NCBI GenBank assembly: GCA_023423065.1
Contig: JAFAGC010000018.1
Span: 1-64,000, forward strand
Length of the DNA: 64,000 bases
Reading direction: 5' to 3'
Origin: Pseudomonadota bacterium
GTDB taxonomy: Bacteria; Pseudomonadota; Gammaproteobacteria; Steroidobacterales; Steroidobacteraceae
Position numbers and translations under genes: made by a program. Under the pieces are notes generated by a model. It was not told the DNA's origin, made no database searches, and saw only the letters and a list, made by a program, of their open reading frames with translations. Shown here one piece after another: positions 50,666-59,406 of this stretch; positions within the stretch are counted from its first letter, which is position 1, and every line of letters begins with the position of its first letter.

Positions 50666-52510
50666 TCAGCTTCGCGATGGGACGTTCGGGGTGCCCCGGC
50701 TCTTCGCCATGTGAATGGCGACGTTGAGCTCCTTGAGCTCGGCGCGTTCGTCCTCGGTCAGCTCGTCCTTCGCCAGCAATTCGTCGTGGCGTCGCAAGGT
50801 GGGCTCCATCGCCAGCGTTTCAATGGCCGCCGCCAGTTCGAGCGCCGCGCCGGCCTCGTCGAGACCGGGCAATTCCTCGCTCGCGAGGGCGCGCATCCGT
50901 GCCCCTTCCGGCCGTTCCCGCCAGCGTTCGAGGAGCTGGGCCGCGTGCGCGGCCGGTTCCTGCTGGAGCTGGTCGACGAGCTCGAACAGGAAGCGGGATC
51001 CGGGGTCGTCGTTCATTTCGAGCCGCGAGAGCTGGGCGCCCGAGATCCTGGCGGTGATGGGCGGAAAATGAACCACCAGCTTCACCGCCCTCGTGACCAG
51101 GCCCTTGCCGCCGCCGCCGTCGCGAGCCCGCGGGCGTCCGATGGAAGCCGAACGGGAGGAGTCCTGCGTCGGTGCGACTGAGTGACTGCCGGCCGCGTCC
51201 GTGCTCTCGTTGAACCACAATTGGTTCAATCTCGCAGGAGAGAGCTTTATAGATTCGGAAAGCCGATCAATGAGGAGATCGCGATACACCCCGGGCGCCA
51301 CCTTGGTGACCAGCGGACGGGCCAGTTCGGCGAACTGCGCGCGGCCGTCCGCGTGCGACAGATCGGCTTGCTCGGCCAGCGCGGAGGCGAGGTATTCGGA
51401 CAGGGGCAGGGCGCCGTCCAGCCGCTGTTCGAATTTCTCGCGGCCCTCCTCGCCGACCAGCGAATCGGGATCGTGACCTTCCGGCAGGAAAAGGAACCGG
51501 ATCTGCCGTCCGTCGCGCGCCTCGGGCAGCGCATTGCCCAGCGCGCGCCACGCGGCGGCGCGGCCCGCCCGGTCGCCGTCGAAGCAGAACACGACCTCGT
51601 TGACGAGCTTGAAGATGCGGCGCAGGTGCTCGGGGGTGGTCGCGGTTCCCAGCGTCGCGACGGCGTAGGTGACGCCCGCCTGGTGCAGCCGCGCCACGTC
51701 CATGTAGCCCTCGACCACGAGCAGTCTCTTCAACGTGGCGCGGCTCTGGCGCACCTCGTACATGCCATAGAGCTCGCGTCCCTTGTGGAACAGCATCGTC
51801 TCGGGAGAGTTGAGGTACTTGGGCTCGCCCTGATCGACGATGCGCCCGCCGAAGGCCAGCACGCGGCCGCGCGAATCGCGAATCGGGAACATCAGCCGAT
51901 CGCGGAACCGGTCGTAATGGCGCTCGAGCGCGCGCGAATCGGTGCGCTCGCGTTCGATGATGAGCCCGCATTCGAGCAGCGCGCGCTTGTCGGCTTCGCT
52001 GGCGCCGAAGCGCTTGAGCACGTCGTTCCACGAATTGGGCGCGAACCCGATCATGAACTTCTCGATCGTGTCGCGGGTCAGGCCGCGCTTCTTCACGTAC
52101 TCCTTCGCGCGCGCGTCGTTCGGCAGCACGCTCGCGTAGTACTTCGCGACCTTGAGGTTCATGTCGTACAGCGGCGCGGTCGAACCCGAGGTGTCGGGCT
52201 GCGACGAAGCCTCGCGCGGCACGTCGAGTCCCAGGCGGCCGGCGAGCTCCTCGATCGCCTCGGGGAACGACAGCTTGTCGTACTCCATGAGGAAGCCGAG
52301 CGCCGTGCCGTGCGCACCGCAGCCGAAGCAGTGATAGAACTGCTTGGCCGGACTCACCCAGAACGACGGGGTCTTTTCGTTGTGGAAAGGACAACAGGCG
52401 CGGTACTCACGGCCGGCCTTCTTGAGCTGCACGCGCGAGCCGATGAGCTCGACGATGTCCGCGCGAGCGGTCAGGTCGTCGATGAAGCTCTGTGGGATGC
52501 GGCCGGCCAT
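50666..52510 (-). CDS. dnaG: DNA primase
   Basis: 614 residues. The N-terminal zinc-binding CHC2 finger has C40-P-F-H43 and C61-x-x-C64. The TOPRIM-containing polymerase core has LVVEGYMDVARLHQAGV and CFDGDRAGRAA with its acidic metal ligands. The C-terminal helicase-binding region is about 180 residues, lower in similarity than the core, as usual. It makes RNA primers for the replication fork, recruited by DnaB. In the classic locus it follows rpsU. Here about 3.7 kb separate them. Confidence 0.96.
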   Translation of the reverse strand: MAGRIPQSFIDDLTARADIVELIGSRVQLKKAGREYRACCPFHNEKTPSFWVSPAKQFYHCFGCGAHGTALGFLMEYDKLSFPEAIEELAGRLGLDVPREASSQPDTSGSTAPLYDMNLKVAKYYASVLPNDARAKEYVKKRGLTRDTIEKFMIGFAPNSWNDVLKRFGASEADKRALLECGLIIERERTDSRALERHYDRFRDRLMFPIRDSRGRVLAFGGRIVDQGEPKYLNSPETMLFHKGRELYGMYEVRQSRATLKRLLVVEGYMDVARLHQAGVTYAVATLGTATTPEHLRRIFKLVNEVVFCFDGDRAGRAAAWRALGNALPEARDGRQIRFLFLPEGHDPDSLVGEEGREKFEQRLDGALPLSEYLASALAEQADLSHADGRAQFAELARPLVTKVAPGVYRDLLIDRLSESIKLSPARLNQLWFNESTDAAGSHSVAPTQDSSRSASIGRPRARDGGGGKGLVTRAVKLVVHFPPITARISGAQLSRLEMNDDPGSRFLFELVDQLQQEPAAHAAQLLERWRERPEGARMRALASEELPGLDEAGAALELAAAIETLAMEPTLRRHDELLAKDELTEDERAELKELNVAIHMAKSRGTPNVPSRS

Positions 52511-52547
52511 GGGCCGGGATTATGGGGTCTCCGGCTGGATTTGAGGC

Positions 52548-53219
52548 CTAAACGCGCACCCGGCGCAGGCGCGCTTCGATGATGAACCCGACGATTCCGC
52601 CAATCGTCAGCAACGCGCCCGCGAGCATCAGAAGCCGGTTCTGAGGGCGCTCGGTCACGACGCTACCCGTATACGTGTAGTAGCGCTTGCCCTCAGGCAC
52701 CGTCTCGAAGAATTCCCCGCCACGATAGACGTCGAGCAACAGGCTATCGGGCATGACCCGGTTCGCGAATGCATCCGGATTCCGGTACGGCAGATCGGGT
52801 GACTCGCCCGGCATCAGCACGCCGACCGAACGGTAGCCGTATTGCGTGTTGGAGAACAGGAATCCTCGGTAGCCAGCCACGCACAGGGTGAGGCCCAGCG
52901 CCAGCGCGATGCCCGAGGCGTACAACCAGCTCCTGATGTTGTGGATCTTCGCGGCGACGACGCCGTTCAGGTGGTTAGCCACCTCGGGCACCTGCCTCAG
53001 ATCGCGGTGGACCTGCTTTTCGTCGACGCCTTCGAGGAAAGTAGCGACGTCGACGCCGAAGGCCTTGAGGATGGACTGAAAGATGTCCGCCGACGGAATG
53101 GACTTGTCGTTCTCGAGCTTGGACAGATACGACTGCTCGATGCCAATGGCCTGCGCGAGCTGGGGCTGCGTGAGGTTTCGCTCCGCCCGCAGCTGTTTCA
53201 ATTTTTCGCCGAAATTCAC
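52548..53219 (-). CDS. XRE-family regulator with a membrane-spanning C-terminus
   Basis: 223 residues from a GTG start at 53217-53219, preceded by AGGGAG. The helix-turn-helix is GEKLKQLRAERNLTQPQLAQAIGIEQSYLSKLENDKSIPS. Two hydrophobic segments follow (WLYASGIALALGLTLCVAGY and LMLAGALLTIGGIVGFIIEA), with a loop of about 70 residues between them outside the membrane. The layout is a one-component membrane sensor, similar to RodZ-like or CadC-like proteins. The gene lies 37 bp upstream of dnaG on the same strand. Its target is unknown. Confidence 0.82.
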   Translation of the reverse strand: MNFGEKLKQLRAERNLTQPQLAQAIGIEQSYLSKLENDKSIPSADIFQSILKAFGVDVATFLEGVDEKQVHRDLRQVPEVANHLNGVVAAKIHNIRSWLYASGIALALGLTLCVAGYRGFLFSNTQYGYRSVGVLMPGESPDLPYRNPDAFANRVMPDSLLLDVYRGGEFFETVPEGKRYYTYTGSVVTERPQNRLLMLAGALLTIGGIVGFIIEARLRRVRV

Positions 53220-53487
53220 GAGGACTCCCTGGGGCGTTGCGCCACCGGTTCTGGTCGACCGGCGCCCTATGCTTGGAAATTCCCGGGGAAATTGGAAGAT
53301 GAATATTCGGGAATGACCCGGAATGTGGAGGCGCCGGCATCGATGTCGGACGGGGGCGCGGATCGGGTGGCATTCGGCCGGCCAGGATTCGGAAGCTGCC
53401 GACGGGCATCGAGGTTCGCGGCCGGACGCGCGCGGGGTGCTCGCGCGGCACGATGATCCCCATGCGACCCATCCCGCGAGGTACGCC

Positions 53488-54558
53488 ATGCGCAAGGACA
53501 ACCAGCGGAGCCCGGTCAAACCCACGCTCGAGGAAGTGATCGGGAAGATTCACGCGGATGACGACATGCTCGAGGTGCTGACCGAATTCGCGAGCCTCGA
53601 ACCCGGTCCGATCGAGAAATTCGACGCGGACACCGCGCGCCGCAACCCGACGCCCGCGGACGCGGTCCGGCGCGTGCTCGAACGAAAGGGTCGGCCGACC
53701 GATCCCGAGTCGCTGGTGCCCGGCGTACGGACACAGGATTTCGCGATTCCGAGGCCCGCGGGGCCGCTCGAAGCGCGCATCTATCTACCCGAGGGAGTCG
53801 GGCCGTTCCCCGTCGTGTTGTATTTCCACGGCGGCGGCTGGGTCATCGGCAGCAAGGACGTGTACGACGGCGGCGCCCGCGCGCTCGCCAGGGCCGCGCA
53901 GGCCGCGGTCGTCTCGGTGGACTACCGGCTCGCACCCGAGCATCCCTTTCCCGCGGCCTGGGACGACGCGCTTGCGGCATACAAGTGGCTGCTCGGGAAT
54001 CCCGCGAAGATCAACGGCGATGGCGGGCGCATCGCGCTCGCGGGCGAGAGCGCCGGCGGCAACCTCGCGGTCGCGACGGCCATCGCCGCGCGCGACGCCG
54101 GTCTGCCGTTGCCCGAACACGTGCTCGCGGTTTATCCAGTCGCGCAGACCGAGCTCGACACCGAGTCGTACGTCGAGAACGCGATCTCGGTGCCGCTCGA
54201 TCGCCGGATGATGCGCTGGTTCTTCCGGCACGTGACTCGCTCGGCGCAGGACGAGCTCGATCCGCGGCTGCGACTCATCGACGCGGATCTCGAGGGACTG
54301 CCGGCCGTGACGATCATCAGTGCGCACATCGATCCGCTGCGTTCCGACGGCGTGAAACTCGAAGACGCGTTGAACGCGGCGGGTGTGGAAGTGGAACGTC
54401 GCGACTATGACGGCGTCGTGCACGAATTCTTCGGCATGGGCGCGGTCGTCGCGAAGGCGCGCGAAGCGATGGAGTACGCGGGCGAAAGGCTGCGTGCGAC
54501 CCGCGCGGGCGCCACGACGGCGCCGACGGCACTGGATCTCGCCGGCAGGCTGCAGTGA
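53488..54558 (+). CDS. alpha/beta hydrolase (HSL-family esterase)
   Basis: 356 residues from ATG at 53488. The oxyanion motif HGGGWVIGS, the nucleophile GESAGGNLA and the late acid/histidine region (HIDPLRSDGVKLEDALNAAG, YDGVVHEFFGM) define hormone-sensitive-lipase-type esterases (family IV). It hydrolyses short-chain acyl esters. An N-terminal extension of about 85 residues and a C-terminal tail of about 20 alanine-rich residues flank the core. It is the only plus-strand gene between tsaD and the rpoD/dnaG cluster. Confidence 0.88.
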   Translation: MRKDNQRSPVKPTLEEVIGKIHADDDMLEVLTEFASLEPGPIEKFDADTARRNPTPADAVRRVLERKGRPTDPESLVPGVRTQDFAIPRPAGPLEARIYLPEGVGPFPVVLYFHGGGWVIGSKDVYDGGARALARAAQAAVVSVDYRLAPEHPFPAAWDDALAAYKWLLGNPAKINGDGGRIALAGESAGGNLAVATAIAARDAGLPLPEHVLAVYPVAQTELDTESYVENAISVPLDRRMMRWFFRHVTRSAQDELDPRLRLIDADLEGLPAVTIISAHIDPLRSDGVKLEDALNAAGVEVERRDYDGVVHEFFGMGAVVAKAREAMEYAGERLRATRAGATTAPTALDLAGRLQ

Positions 54559-54559
54559 A

Positions 54560-55546
54560 TCAGCGCTGCGCTCGCGCGAGATCCTGCGCGAGCTTCTCCA
54601 GCCGCGAGACCTCGGCGGACAGTCGCTCGTCGCTCCAGCGATAGACCATTTCGAGGTCCACCTGCTCGGTGAAATCGGCGAATGCGCTCTCCGACCACCA
54701 GGAGACCTCCGGGTGATCCACGTTGCCGATGCGGAATTCGAGTTCGCCCGTGAGGCAGCTTTCCGGATTCCGCGCGAGCAGTGTCGCGAGGCGCGTGGTT
54801 TTCCCGGGAGCCACGACGACGCATCGTGAGTTGGCGACGGCACAGCGCTCGAACCCGCCGGACTCATTCGTCGCGATGCGCGTGAGCAGAATGCAGGCGG
54901 GACTGGTCGAGCGATTCGTGACGTCCACGCGTTTGCCGTCGTCCTGGATGCCGAGCATCGGCGGCGATACGCCGCGCGCGCCGAGCGCGCGATCCGCAAC
55001 GAGCGCCTTGCGCCACGCAGCGATCGCGTTGCCGCGCGCGATCCGCCAACGTTCCAGCAATGCAGCCCGCGCCTCGCGTTCGGCCTTGGCGACCTGACTC
55101 TCGACCACGCGTGACTTTTCCGCGGCACGGCGCGTGGTCTCCCGGACTTCCGTGATCGCCGTTTCACGCGCGCGCTGCGTCGACAGCTTGTGAATCTTGA
55201 TGGCGCCCGCGAGGACCAGCATCGAAACCCCCGCCAGCACGAAAAGGCTCCAGGCCAGGCGAGGGTGAATTCGATGCACGAACGCGAGAGCCCGCCGCAG
55301 CAGGAGTCCCGCGACGATGCCGGAAACGAGCTGCGAAAGCAGGACGAACACCACGACGATGCCCCAGCCCCTGGACAGGCCGTCCATGTTGAGCAGGGCG
55401 AACATCCCCGCCACGAACGCGACGGTAGGGAAGAGGAATGGGTCGGCGGACTTTCCCTTCACGATGGGAAAGAAGACATGGCGCAGGACTTCGAAGATCG
55501 TGGCGTCCCGATCGGCGCGCCGCTGGATTTCCGCGGAGTCGCCCAC
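54560..55546 (-). CDS. hypothetical membrane protein with coiled coil
   Basis: 328 residues. Three hydrophobic segments occur near the N-terminus (FLFPTVAFVAGMFALLNM, WGIVVVFVLLSQLVSGIVAG, LAWSLFVLAGVSMLVLAGA). A charged coiled coil follows (about 130-185), then a soluble beta-rich domain with cysteines (ERCAVANSRCVVV, ESCLTG). No family recognised. It sits one base from the convergent esterase. It is followed upstream by a small membrane protein and the YqeY gene on the same strand. Confidence 0.65.
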   Translation of the reverse strand: MGDSAEIQRRADRDATIFEVLRHVFFPIVKGKSADPFLFPTVAFVAGMFALLNMDGLSRGWGIVVVFVLLSQLVSGIVAGLLLRRALAFVHRIHPRLAWSLFVLAGVSMLVLAGAIKIHKLSTQRARETAITEVRETTRRAAEKSRVVESQVAKAEREARAALLERWRIARGNAIAAWRKALVADRALGARGVSPPMLGIQDDGKRVDVTNRSTSPACILLTRIATNESGGFERCAVANSRCVVVAPGKTTRLATLLARNPESCLTGELEFRIGNVDHPEVSWWSESAFADFTEQVDLEMVYRWSDERLSAEVSRLEKLAQDLARAQR

Positions 55547-55552
55547 GATGCG

Positions 55553-55747
55553 TTACCTCAGGATCGCGACCACGACGATGGCGCAGAGGAACAACGCGCC
55601 GAGCGCGCCGCCGATCACGAGCGGGAGTCGATGACGGGGAAAACGGCCGAGCTCGCGGCGCTCGGATTCGATCTTGCGGCTGATGGAGATGCAGATGAGC
55701 GCGATGAGGATCAGCGCGCCGGCGGTGGCGATGCCCCTGCCGCCCAT
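55553..55747 (-). CDS. small two-helix membrane protein
   Basis: 64 residues with two hydrophobic helices (ATAGALILIALICISIS and LPLVIGGALGALFLCAIVVVAIL) joined by a basic loop. It starts eight bases after the YqeY gene. No family recognised. Likely real by its clean topology and tight spacing. Confidence 0.6.
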   Translation of the reverse strand: MGGRGIATAGALILIALICISISRKIESERRELGRFPRHRLPLVIGGALGALFLCAIVVVAILR

Positions 55748-55755
55748 GTGACTAG

Positions 55756-56202
55756 CTAGCCGCCCAGCTTCGCTTTGATGCGGGCGCCGACCGCACCCAT
55801 GTCCGCGCGGCCCGCGGCCTTCGACTTCACGATGCCCATCACCTTGCCCATGTCCTTGATGGACGCGGCGCCCGTGGCGGCGATCGCCTCGCCGATGATG
55901 GCGTCGAGCTCGGCTTCGGAGAGCTGAGCGGGCAGGTAGGGCTGCAGCACGGCGATCTCGGCGGATTCCTTCGCGACGAGGTCGGCGCGGCCACCCTTCT
56001 CGAACGCGACGATGGATTCGCGGCGCTGCTTGATCATCTTCTCGAGCACGGCCATGACCTGCGCATCGTCGAGTGTGATGCGCTCGTCGACTTCGCGCTG
56101 CTTGATCGCGGCCTGCAATAGTCGAATGACCGCGAGGCGATCCTTTTCGCCGGATCGCATCGCGGTCTTCATGTCTTCGGAGATGCGCTCTTTGAGCGTC
56201 AT
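55756..56202 (-). CDS. yqeY: GatB/YqeY domain protein
   Basis: 148 residues, standard for stand-alone YqeY. It opens MTLKERISEDMKTAMRSGEK and ends KGMGKVMGIVKSK-type sequence (here IKDMGKVMGIVKSKAAGRAD). The domain is the tail of the GatB amidotransferase subunit, thought to bind tRNA. It lies 10 bp downstream of rpsU, an arrangement conserved in gammaproteobacteria. Confidence 0.93.
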   Translation of the reverse strand: MTLKERISEDMKTAMRSGEKDRLAVIRLLQAAIKQREVDERITLDDAQVMAVLEKMIKQRRESIVAFEKGGRADLVAKESAEIAVLQPYLPAQLSEAELDAIIGEAIAATGAASIKDMGKVMGIVKSKAAGRADMGAVGARIKAKLGG

Positions 56203-56212
56203 CGTAGAGAGA

Positions 56213-56431
56213 TCAGCTCGGGCGCGGACGCGCCGAGTAGTCGCGCGGGCTGTTGCGCTTCAGGTGACGCTTCACGGCGGCAGCCTTTTTGCGCTTACGC
56301 TCCTGCGTCGGCTTTTCGTAGAATTCGCGGCGCCGAAGCTCCGTGAGCACGCCCGCTTTTTCGCACGCGCGCTTGAAGCGGCGCAGGGCGGCATCGAAAT
56401 ACTCGTTTTCACGTACACGAACGCTCGGCAT
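56213..56431 (-). CDS. rpsU: 30S ribosomal protein S21
   Basis: 72 residues from the ATG at 56429-56431, with MPSVRVRENEYFDAALRRFK and the basic tail RKRKKAAAVKRHLKRN. S21 helps start translation on the small subunit. It is divergent from tsaD. The start codon follows GGTTTGAGG, a loose ribosome site. Confidence 0.96.
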   Translation of the reverse strand: MPSVRVRENEYFDAALRRFKRACEKAGVLTELRRREFYEKPTQERKRKKAAAVKRHLKRNSPRDYSARPRPS

Positions 56432-56494
56432 CGAAACCTCAAACCTTTGATATATCTGCAGTTTTGCCACGACCTGCCTGGGGCAGGGGTGGCG

Positions 56495-56522
56495 ATTCTA
56501 TAGAACGGCCCATGAAAATCAA
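56495..56522 (-). promoter_or_regulatory. sigma-70 promoter of rpsU
   Basis: On the minus strand TTGATT, 16 nt, TAGAAT, about 65 bp upstream of the rpsU start. The -10 is the same TAGAAT used by rpoD. Confidence 0.55.
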
Positions 56523-56558
56523 AGCAGTAATAGAGGCCCTGTTACTCACCTGGCATAC

Positions 56559-57608
56559 ATGCGCATCCTGGCCCTCGAATCCTCCTGTGACGAATCCGCG
56601 GTCGCCGTCTACGACGACTCGATGGGGCTGCTCGCCCACGAGGTCTACAGCCAGATCGACCTGCACCGGATCTATGGGGGGGTGGTGCCCGAGCTCGCCT
56701 CGCGGGACCACGTTCGCAGGCTGCTGCCGCTGGTCAGGACTGCCCTGGCCGATGCCAGAACGACTCCGGACGAGCTGAACGGGGTGGCCTTCACGGCCGG
56801 GCCGGGCCTGATTGGCGCGCTGCTGACCGGCGCGGCGCTCGGCAGGTCTCTGGCTTACGCCTGGAACGTGCCCGCGGTGGCCGTTCATCACCTCGAAGGT
56901 CACCTGCTCGCTCCCTTGCTGGAAGCCGAGCCGCCGCCGTTCCCGCATCTCGCGCTGCTGGTGTCGGGCGGGCACACCATGCTGATCGACGTCGCATCGC
57001 CCGGGCAGTACACGGTTCTCGGTGAGACCCGCGACGACGCGGCGGGCGAGGCCTTCGACAAATCCGCCAAATTGCTGGGATTACCGTATCCGGGCGGGCC
57101 GGAACTCGCCCGGCTCGCCGCGCAGGGCAACGCGGGGCGCTTCGATTTCCCGCGGCCGATGCTCGATCGCGCCGGGCTCGAGTTCAGCTTCTCGGGCCTG
57201 AAGACCGCCGTTTCGCTCGCGGTGCGGGATCGCGTGGCGGCCGAAGGCACGCTCGCCGATTCGACGCGCAACGACATCGCCGCGAGCGTGCAGGCCGCCA
57301 TCGTCGACACGCTCGCCGCCAAGACCCTGCGCGCGCTCGAGGAGACGGGATACGACGCGCTGGTCGTCGCGGGAGGCGTGGGAGCCAACCGGCTGCTGCG
57401 CGAACGGCTCGCGCGCGAAACGGCGCGCCGGGGCGCGAAAGTCTTTTATCCGCGGATCGAGTTCTGCACCGACAATGCCGCCATGATCGCGGTGGCGGGC
57501 ATGGCGCGACTCAAGGCAGGCGCGCACGAGCCGCCCGCGATCCGCGCGCGGGCCACCTGGTCGCTCAAGGAGCTGGGGCCGCTGGCGGAATCGTTGGTAG
57601 TTGGTTGA
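56559..57608 (+). CDS. tsaD: tRNA N6-threonylcarbamoyladenosine synthase subunit TsaD
   Basis: 349 residues of the Kae1/TsaD family, ASKHA fold. The metal-binding histidines are in VHHLEGHLLAP (H111, H115). The other blocks are LALESSCDESAVAV, GALLTGAALGRSLAYA and FCTDNAAMIAVAG. With TsaB and TsaE it transfers the threonylcarbamoyl group to A37 of ANN-decoding tRNAs. Divergent from rpsU, as in most gammaproteobacteria. Confidence 0.96.
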   Translation: MRILALESSCDESAVAVYDDSMGLLAHEVYSQIDLHRIYGGVVPELASRDHVRRLLPLVRTALADARTTPDELNGVAFTAGPGLIGALLTGAALGRSLAYAWNVPAVAVHHLEGHLLAPLLEAEPPPFPHLALLVSGGHTMLIDVASPGQYTVLGETRDDAAGEAFDKSAKLLGLPYPGGPELARLAAQGNAGRFDFPRPMLDRAGLEFSFSGLKTAVSLAVRDRVAAEGTLADSTRNDIAASVQAAIVDTLAAKTLRALEETGYDALVVAGGVGANRLLRERLARETARRGAKVFYPRIEFCTDNAAMIAVAGMARLKAGAHEPPAIRARATWSLKELGPLAESLVVG

Positions 57609-57636
57609 CCGGGATGATCGGGAGAAACGAGACGGC

Positions 57637-58074
57637 ATGGCGCGAACCAAAGTAACGAGCGGTCCGAAGACGTTCACGATCCCGAGCGCGGCGGCGACGC
57701 CGGATGCCGGCGATCGCATCTTCCTGCACGGCCTCGCGGTGGACTGCATCATCGGCTTCATCGAGTGGGAACGCCGGGTCAAGCAGACCATCGTCATCGA
57801 CGTGGAAATGCCGGTCGATTGCGCGCGCGCGGCGCAGTCCGACGAGGTTGCGGACACGCTCGACTACAAGAAGGTCGCGAAGCGAATAATCGCGTTCGTC
57901 GAGGGCTCGCAGTTCAAGCTGGTGGAGACGCTCGCGCACAAGCTCGCGCTGCTGATCATCGAGGAATTCGACGTCCAGTGGGTGCGGCTGTCGGTGAACA
58001 AGCCCGGGGCCATTCGCGGCAGCAAGGATGTGGGTGTCGCGGTGCTGCGTACGCGCGGCGATCATTCGAAATGA
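57637..58074 (+). CDS. folB: dihydroneopterin aldolase
   Basis: 145 residues from ATG at 57637 after GGGAG (a TTG at 57601 is in frame). The core DRIFLHGLAVDCIIGFIEWE has the conserved glutamate. VADTLDYKKVAKRI, LVETLAHKLALLI and the late lysine in SVNKPGAIRGSKDVGV complete the active site. It cleaves dihydroneopterin to 6-hydroxymethyl-dihydropterin in folate synthesis. An N-terminal extension of about 25 residues is unusual. The stop overlaps folK. Confidence 0.93.
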   Translation: MARTKVTSGPKTFTIPSAAATPDAGDRIFLHGLAVDCIIGFIEWERRVKQTIVIDVEMPVDCARAAQSDEVADTLDYKKVAKRIIAFVEGSQFKLVETLAHKLALLIIEEFDVQWVRLSVNKPGAIRGSKDVGVAVLRTRGDHSK

Positions 58075-58580
58075 GTTTTCTCAAGCCCGGCCACGTGCGC
58101 GTGTACGTCGCCGCGGGCAGTAACGTCGAGCCGGAGAAGAATCTCGCGCGTGCGTGCGCCGACATCCAGCACTCCTGGCCGGACGCGCATTTCTCGCGCG
58201 CCTTCCGTAATGCGGCGGTGGGTTTCGAAGGGCCGGACTTCATCAATCTCGTCGTCGGATTCACGACCGCGCAGCCGCTCGCGGCGGTGATCGCACGGCT
58301 TCACCAGATCGAAACCCAGTGCGGCCGGCCACGGTATGCGCCCAAGTGGGCGTCGCGCACGATGGATCTCGACGTGCTGATGTACGACGACCTCGTGGAG
58401 AAAACCGCGGAGTACACGATTCCCCGGCCGGACCTGCTCAAGCGCCCTTACATGTTGGGCCCGATGGCCGAGATCGCCCCCGACGTGGTCCACCCCACGG
58501 CGGGCAAGACGATCGGTGTGTTGTGGCGGGAATTCGATCTCGACGGCCACGCGATGACCCCGGTGGAAATCGGAAGGTAA
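58071..58580 (+). CDS. folK: 2-amino-4-hydroxy-6-hydroxymethyldihydropteridine pyrophosphokinase
   Basis: 169 residues from ATG at 58071, overlapping the folB stop (ATGA). HPPK marks are YVAAGSNVEPEKNLARAC, NAAVGFEGPDFINLVV, RYAPKWASRTMDLDVLMYDD with the two metal aspartates, and IPRPDLLKRPYMLGPMAEIA. It transfers pyrophosphate from ATP to the FolB product. Its stop TAA lies inside the perfect inverted repeat that follows. Confidence 0.95.
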   Translation: MSFLKPGHVRVYVAAGSNVEPEKNLARACADIQHSWPDAHFSRAFRNAAVGFEGPDFINLVVGFTTAQPLAAVIARLHQIETQCGRPRYAPKWASRTMDLDVLMYDDLVEKTAEYTIPRPDLLKRPYMLGPMAEIAPDVVHPTAGKTIGVLWREFDLDGHAMTPVEIGR

Positions 58581-58643
58581 TCGGGGACAGATCTATTTAT
58601 CGACGATTCTTATCGTCGATAAATAGATCTGTCCCCGATTACC
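58576..58643. terminator. 32-bp perfect inverted repeat over two convergent stop codons
   Basis: The arms 58576-58607 and 58612-58643 match over all 32 bases around the loop TCTT. The start is GGTAATCGGGGACAGATC, and the folK stop and the opposing stop each form part of an arm. As RNA this is a very stable hairpin in either direction, although the T-run expected of a terminator is replaced by the arm. It is a member of the GGGGACAG repeat family. Confidence 0.75.
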
Positions 58644-59394
58644 AGGCGACGCTGCGGCCGCCGTCCACCGCGAGCACCTGGCCCGTGATGAAGGGCGCGC
58701 TGGCCGCCAGGAACAGCGCGGTGCGTGCGATGTCGGCGGGCGATCCCATGCGTTTGAGGATGGTGCGCTCGACGATCTTCTCGCGCCTGGCTTCGTCGCC
58801 GCCGCTCTCCGGCCACAGCACCGGTCCGGGAGAAATGCCGTTGACGCGGATCTCGGGCCCCAGCTCCTTCGCGAGCGAACGCGTGAGCATGTGCAATCCC
58901 GCCTTCGCGACGCAGTACACCGTGTAATCGCGCAGCGGACGCATGGCGTGGATATCGACAATATTGATGATGGAGCCGCGCGACGCCCGCAGCAGCGGAG
59001 TCGCCGCCTGCGCCAGGAACATCGGCACCTTGAGATTCGTGCCGATCAGGTCTTCGAAAGCCTGAGGCGTGATCTCGCCGATCTTCGTCGGATAGAACGT
59101 GGAAGCATTGTTCACCAGCAGGTCGAGTCCGCCGAACGTGCGTTTCGCGAAGTCGACGAGCATCGGCAGCTGGTCGAGTTCGAGTAGTTCGGCGCGCACC
59201 GTCGCCGCGGAACCCGGGCGCTGGTCGTTGAGCTCGCGCGCGAGCGCGGCGGCCTCGGCGGTCGACTTGCGATGGTGGATCGCGAGGTTCGCGCCGGCCG
59301 CGTGCAGCTCGCGTGCGATCGCGGCGCCGACGCGCCGCGCGCCACCCGTGATCAGTACGGTCTTGCCGGCTAGACTCGCCGCTTCGTTCCCCAT
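58639..59394 (-). CDS. SDR-family pteridine reductase
   Basis: 251 residues from ATG at 59392-59394 (MGNEAASLAG). An ATG nine bases upstream is in frame. The cofactor motif TGGARRVG with two arginines is typical of pteridine reductases (PTR1/FolM type) that use NADPH. The active site shows NNAST, SIINIVDIHAMRPL, and YTVYCVAKAG with the Tyr/Lys pair. It reduces dihydropterins or dihydrofolate. Its convergent partners are folB and folK, so a role in the same folate pathway is likely. Confidence 0.88.
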   Translation of the reverse strand: MGNEAASLAGKTVLITGGARRVGAAIARELHAAGANLAIHHRKSTAEAAALARELNDQRPGSAATVRAELLELDQLPMLVDFAKRTFGGLDLLVNNASTFYPTKIGEITPQAFEDLIGTNLKVPMFLAQAATPLLRASRGSIINIVDIHAMRPLRDYTVYCVAKAGLHMLTRSLAKELGPEIRVNGISPGPVLWPESGGDEARREKIVERTILKRMGSPADIARTALFLAASAPFITGQVLAVDGGRSVAW

Positions 59395-59406
59395 CCTCCG
59401 CACTCT

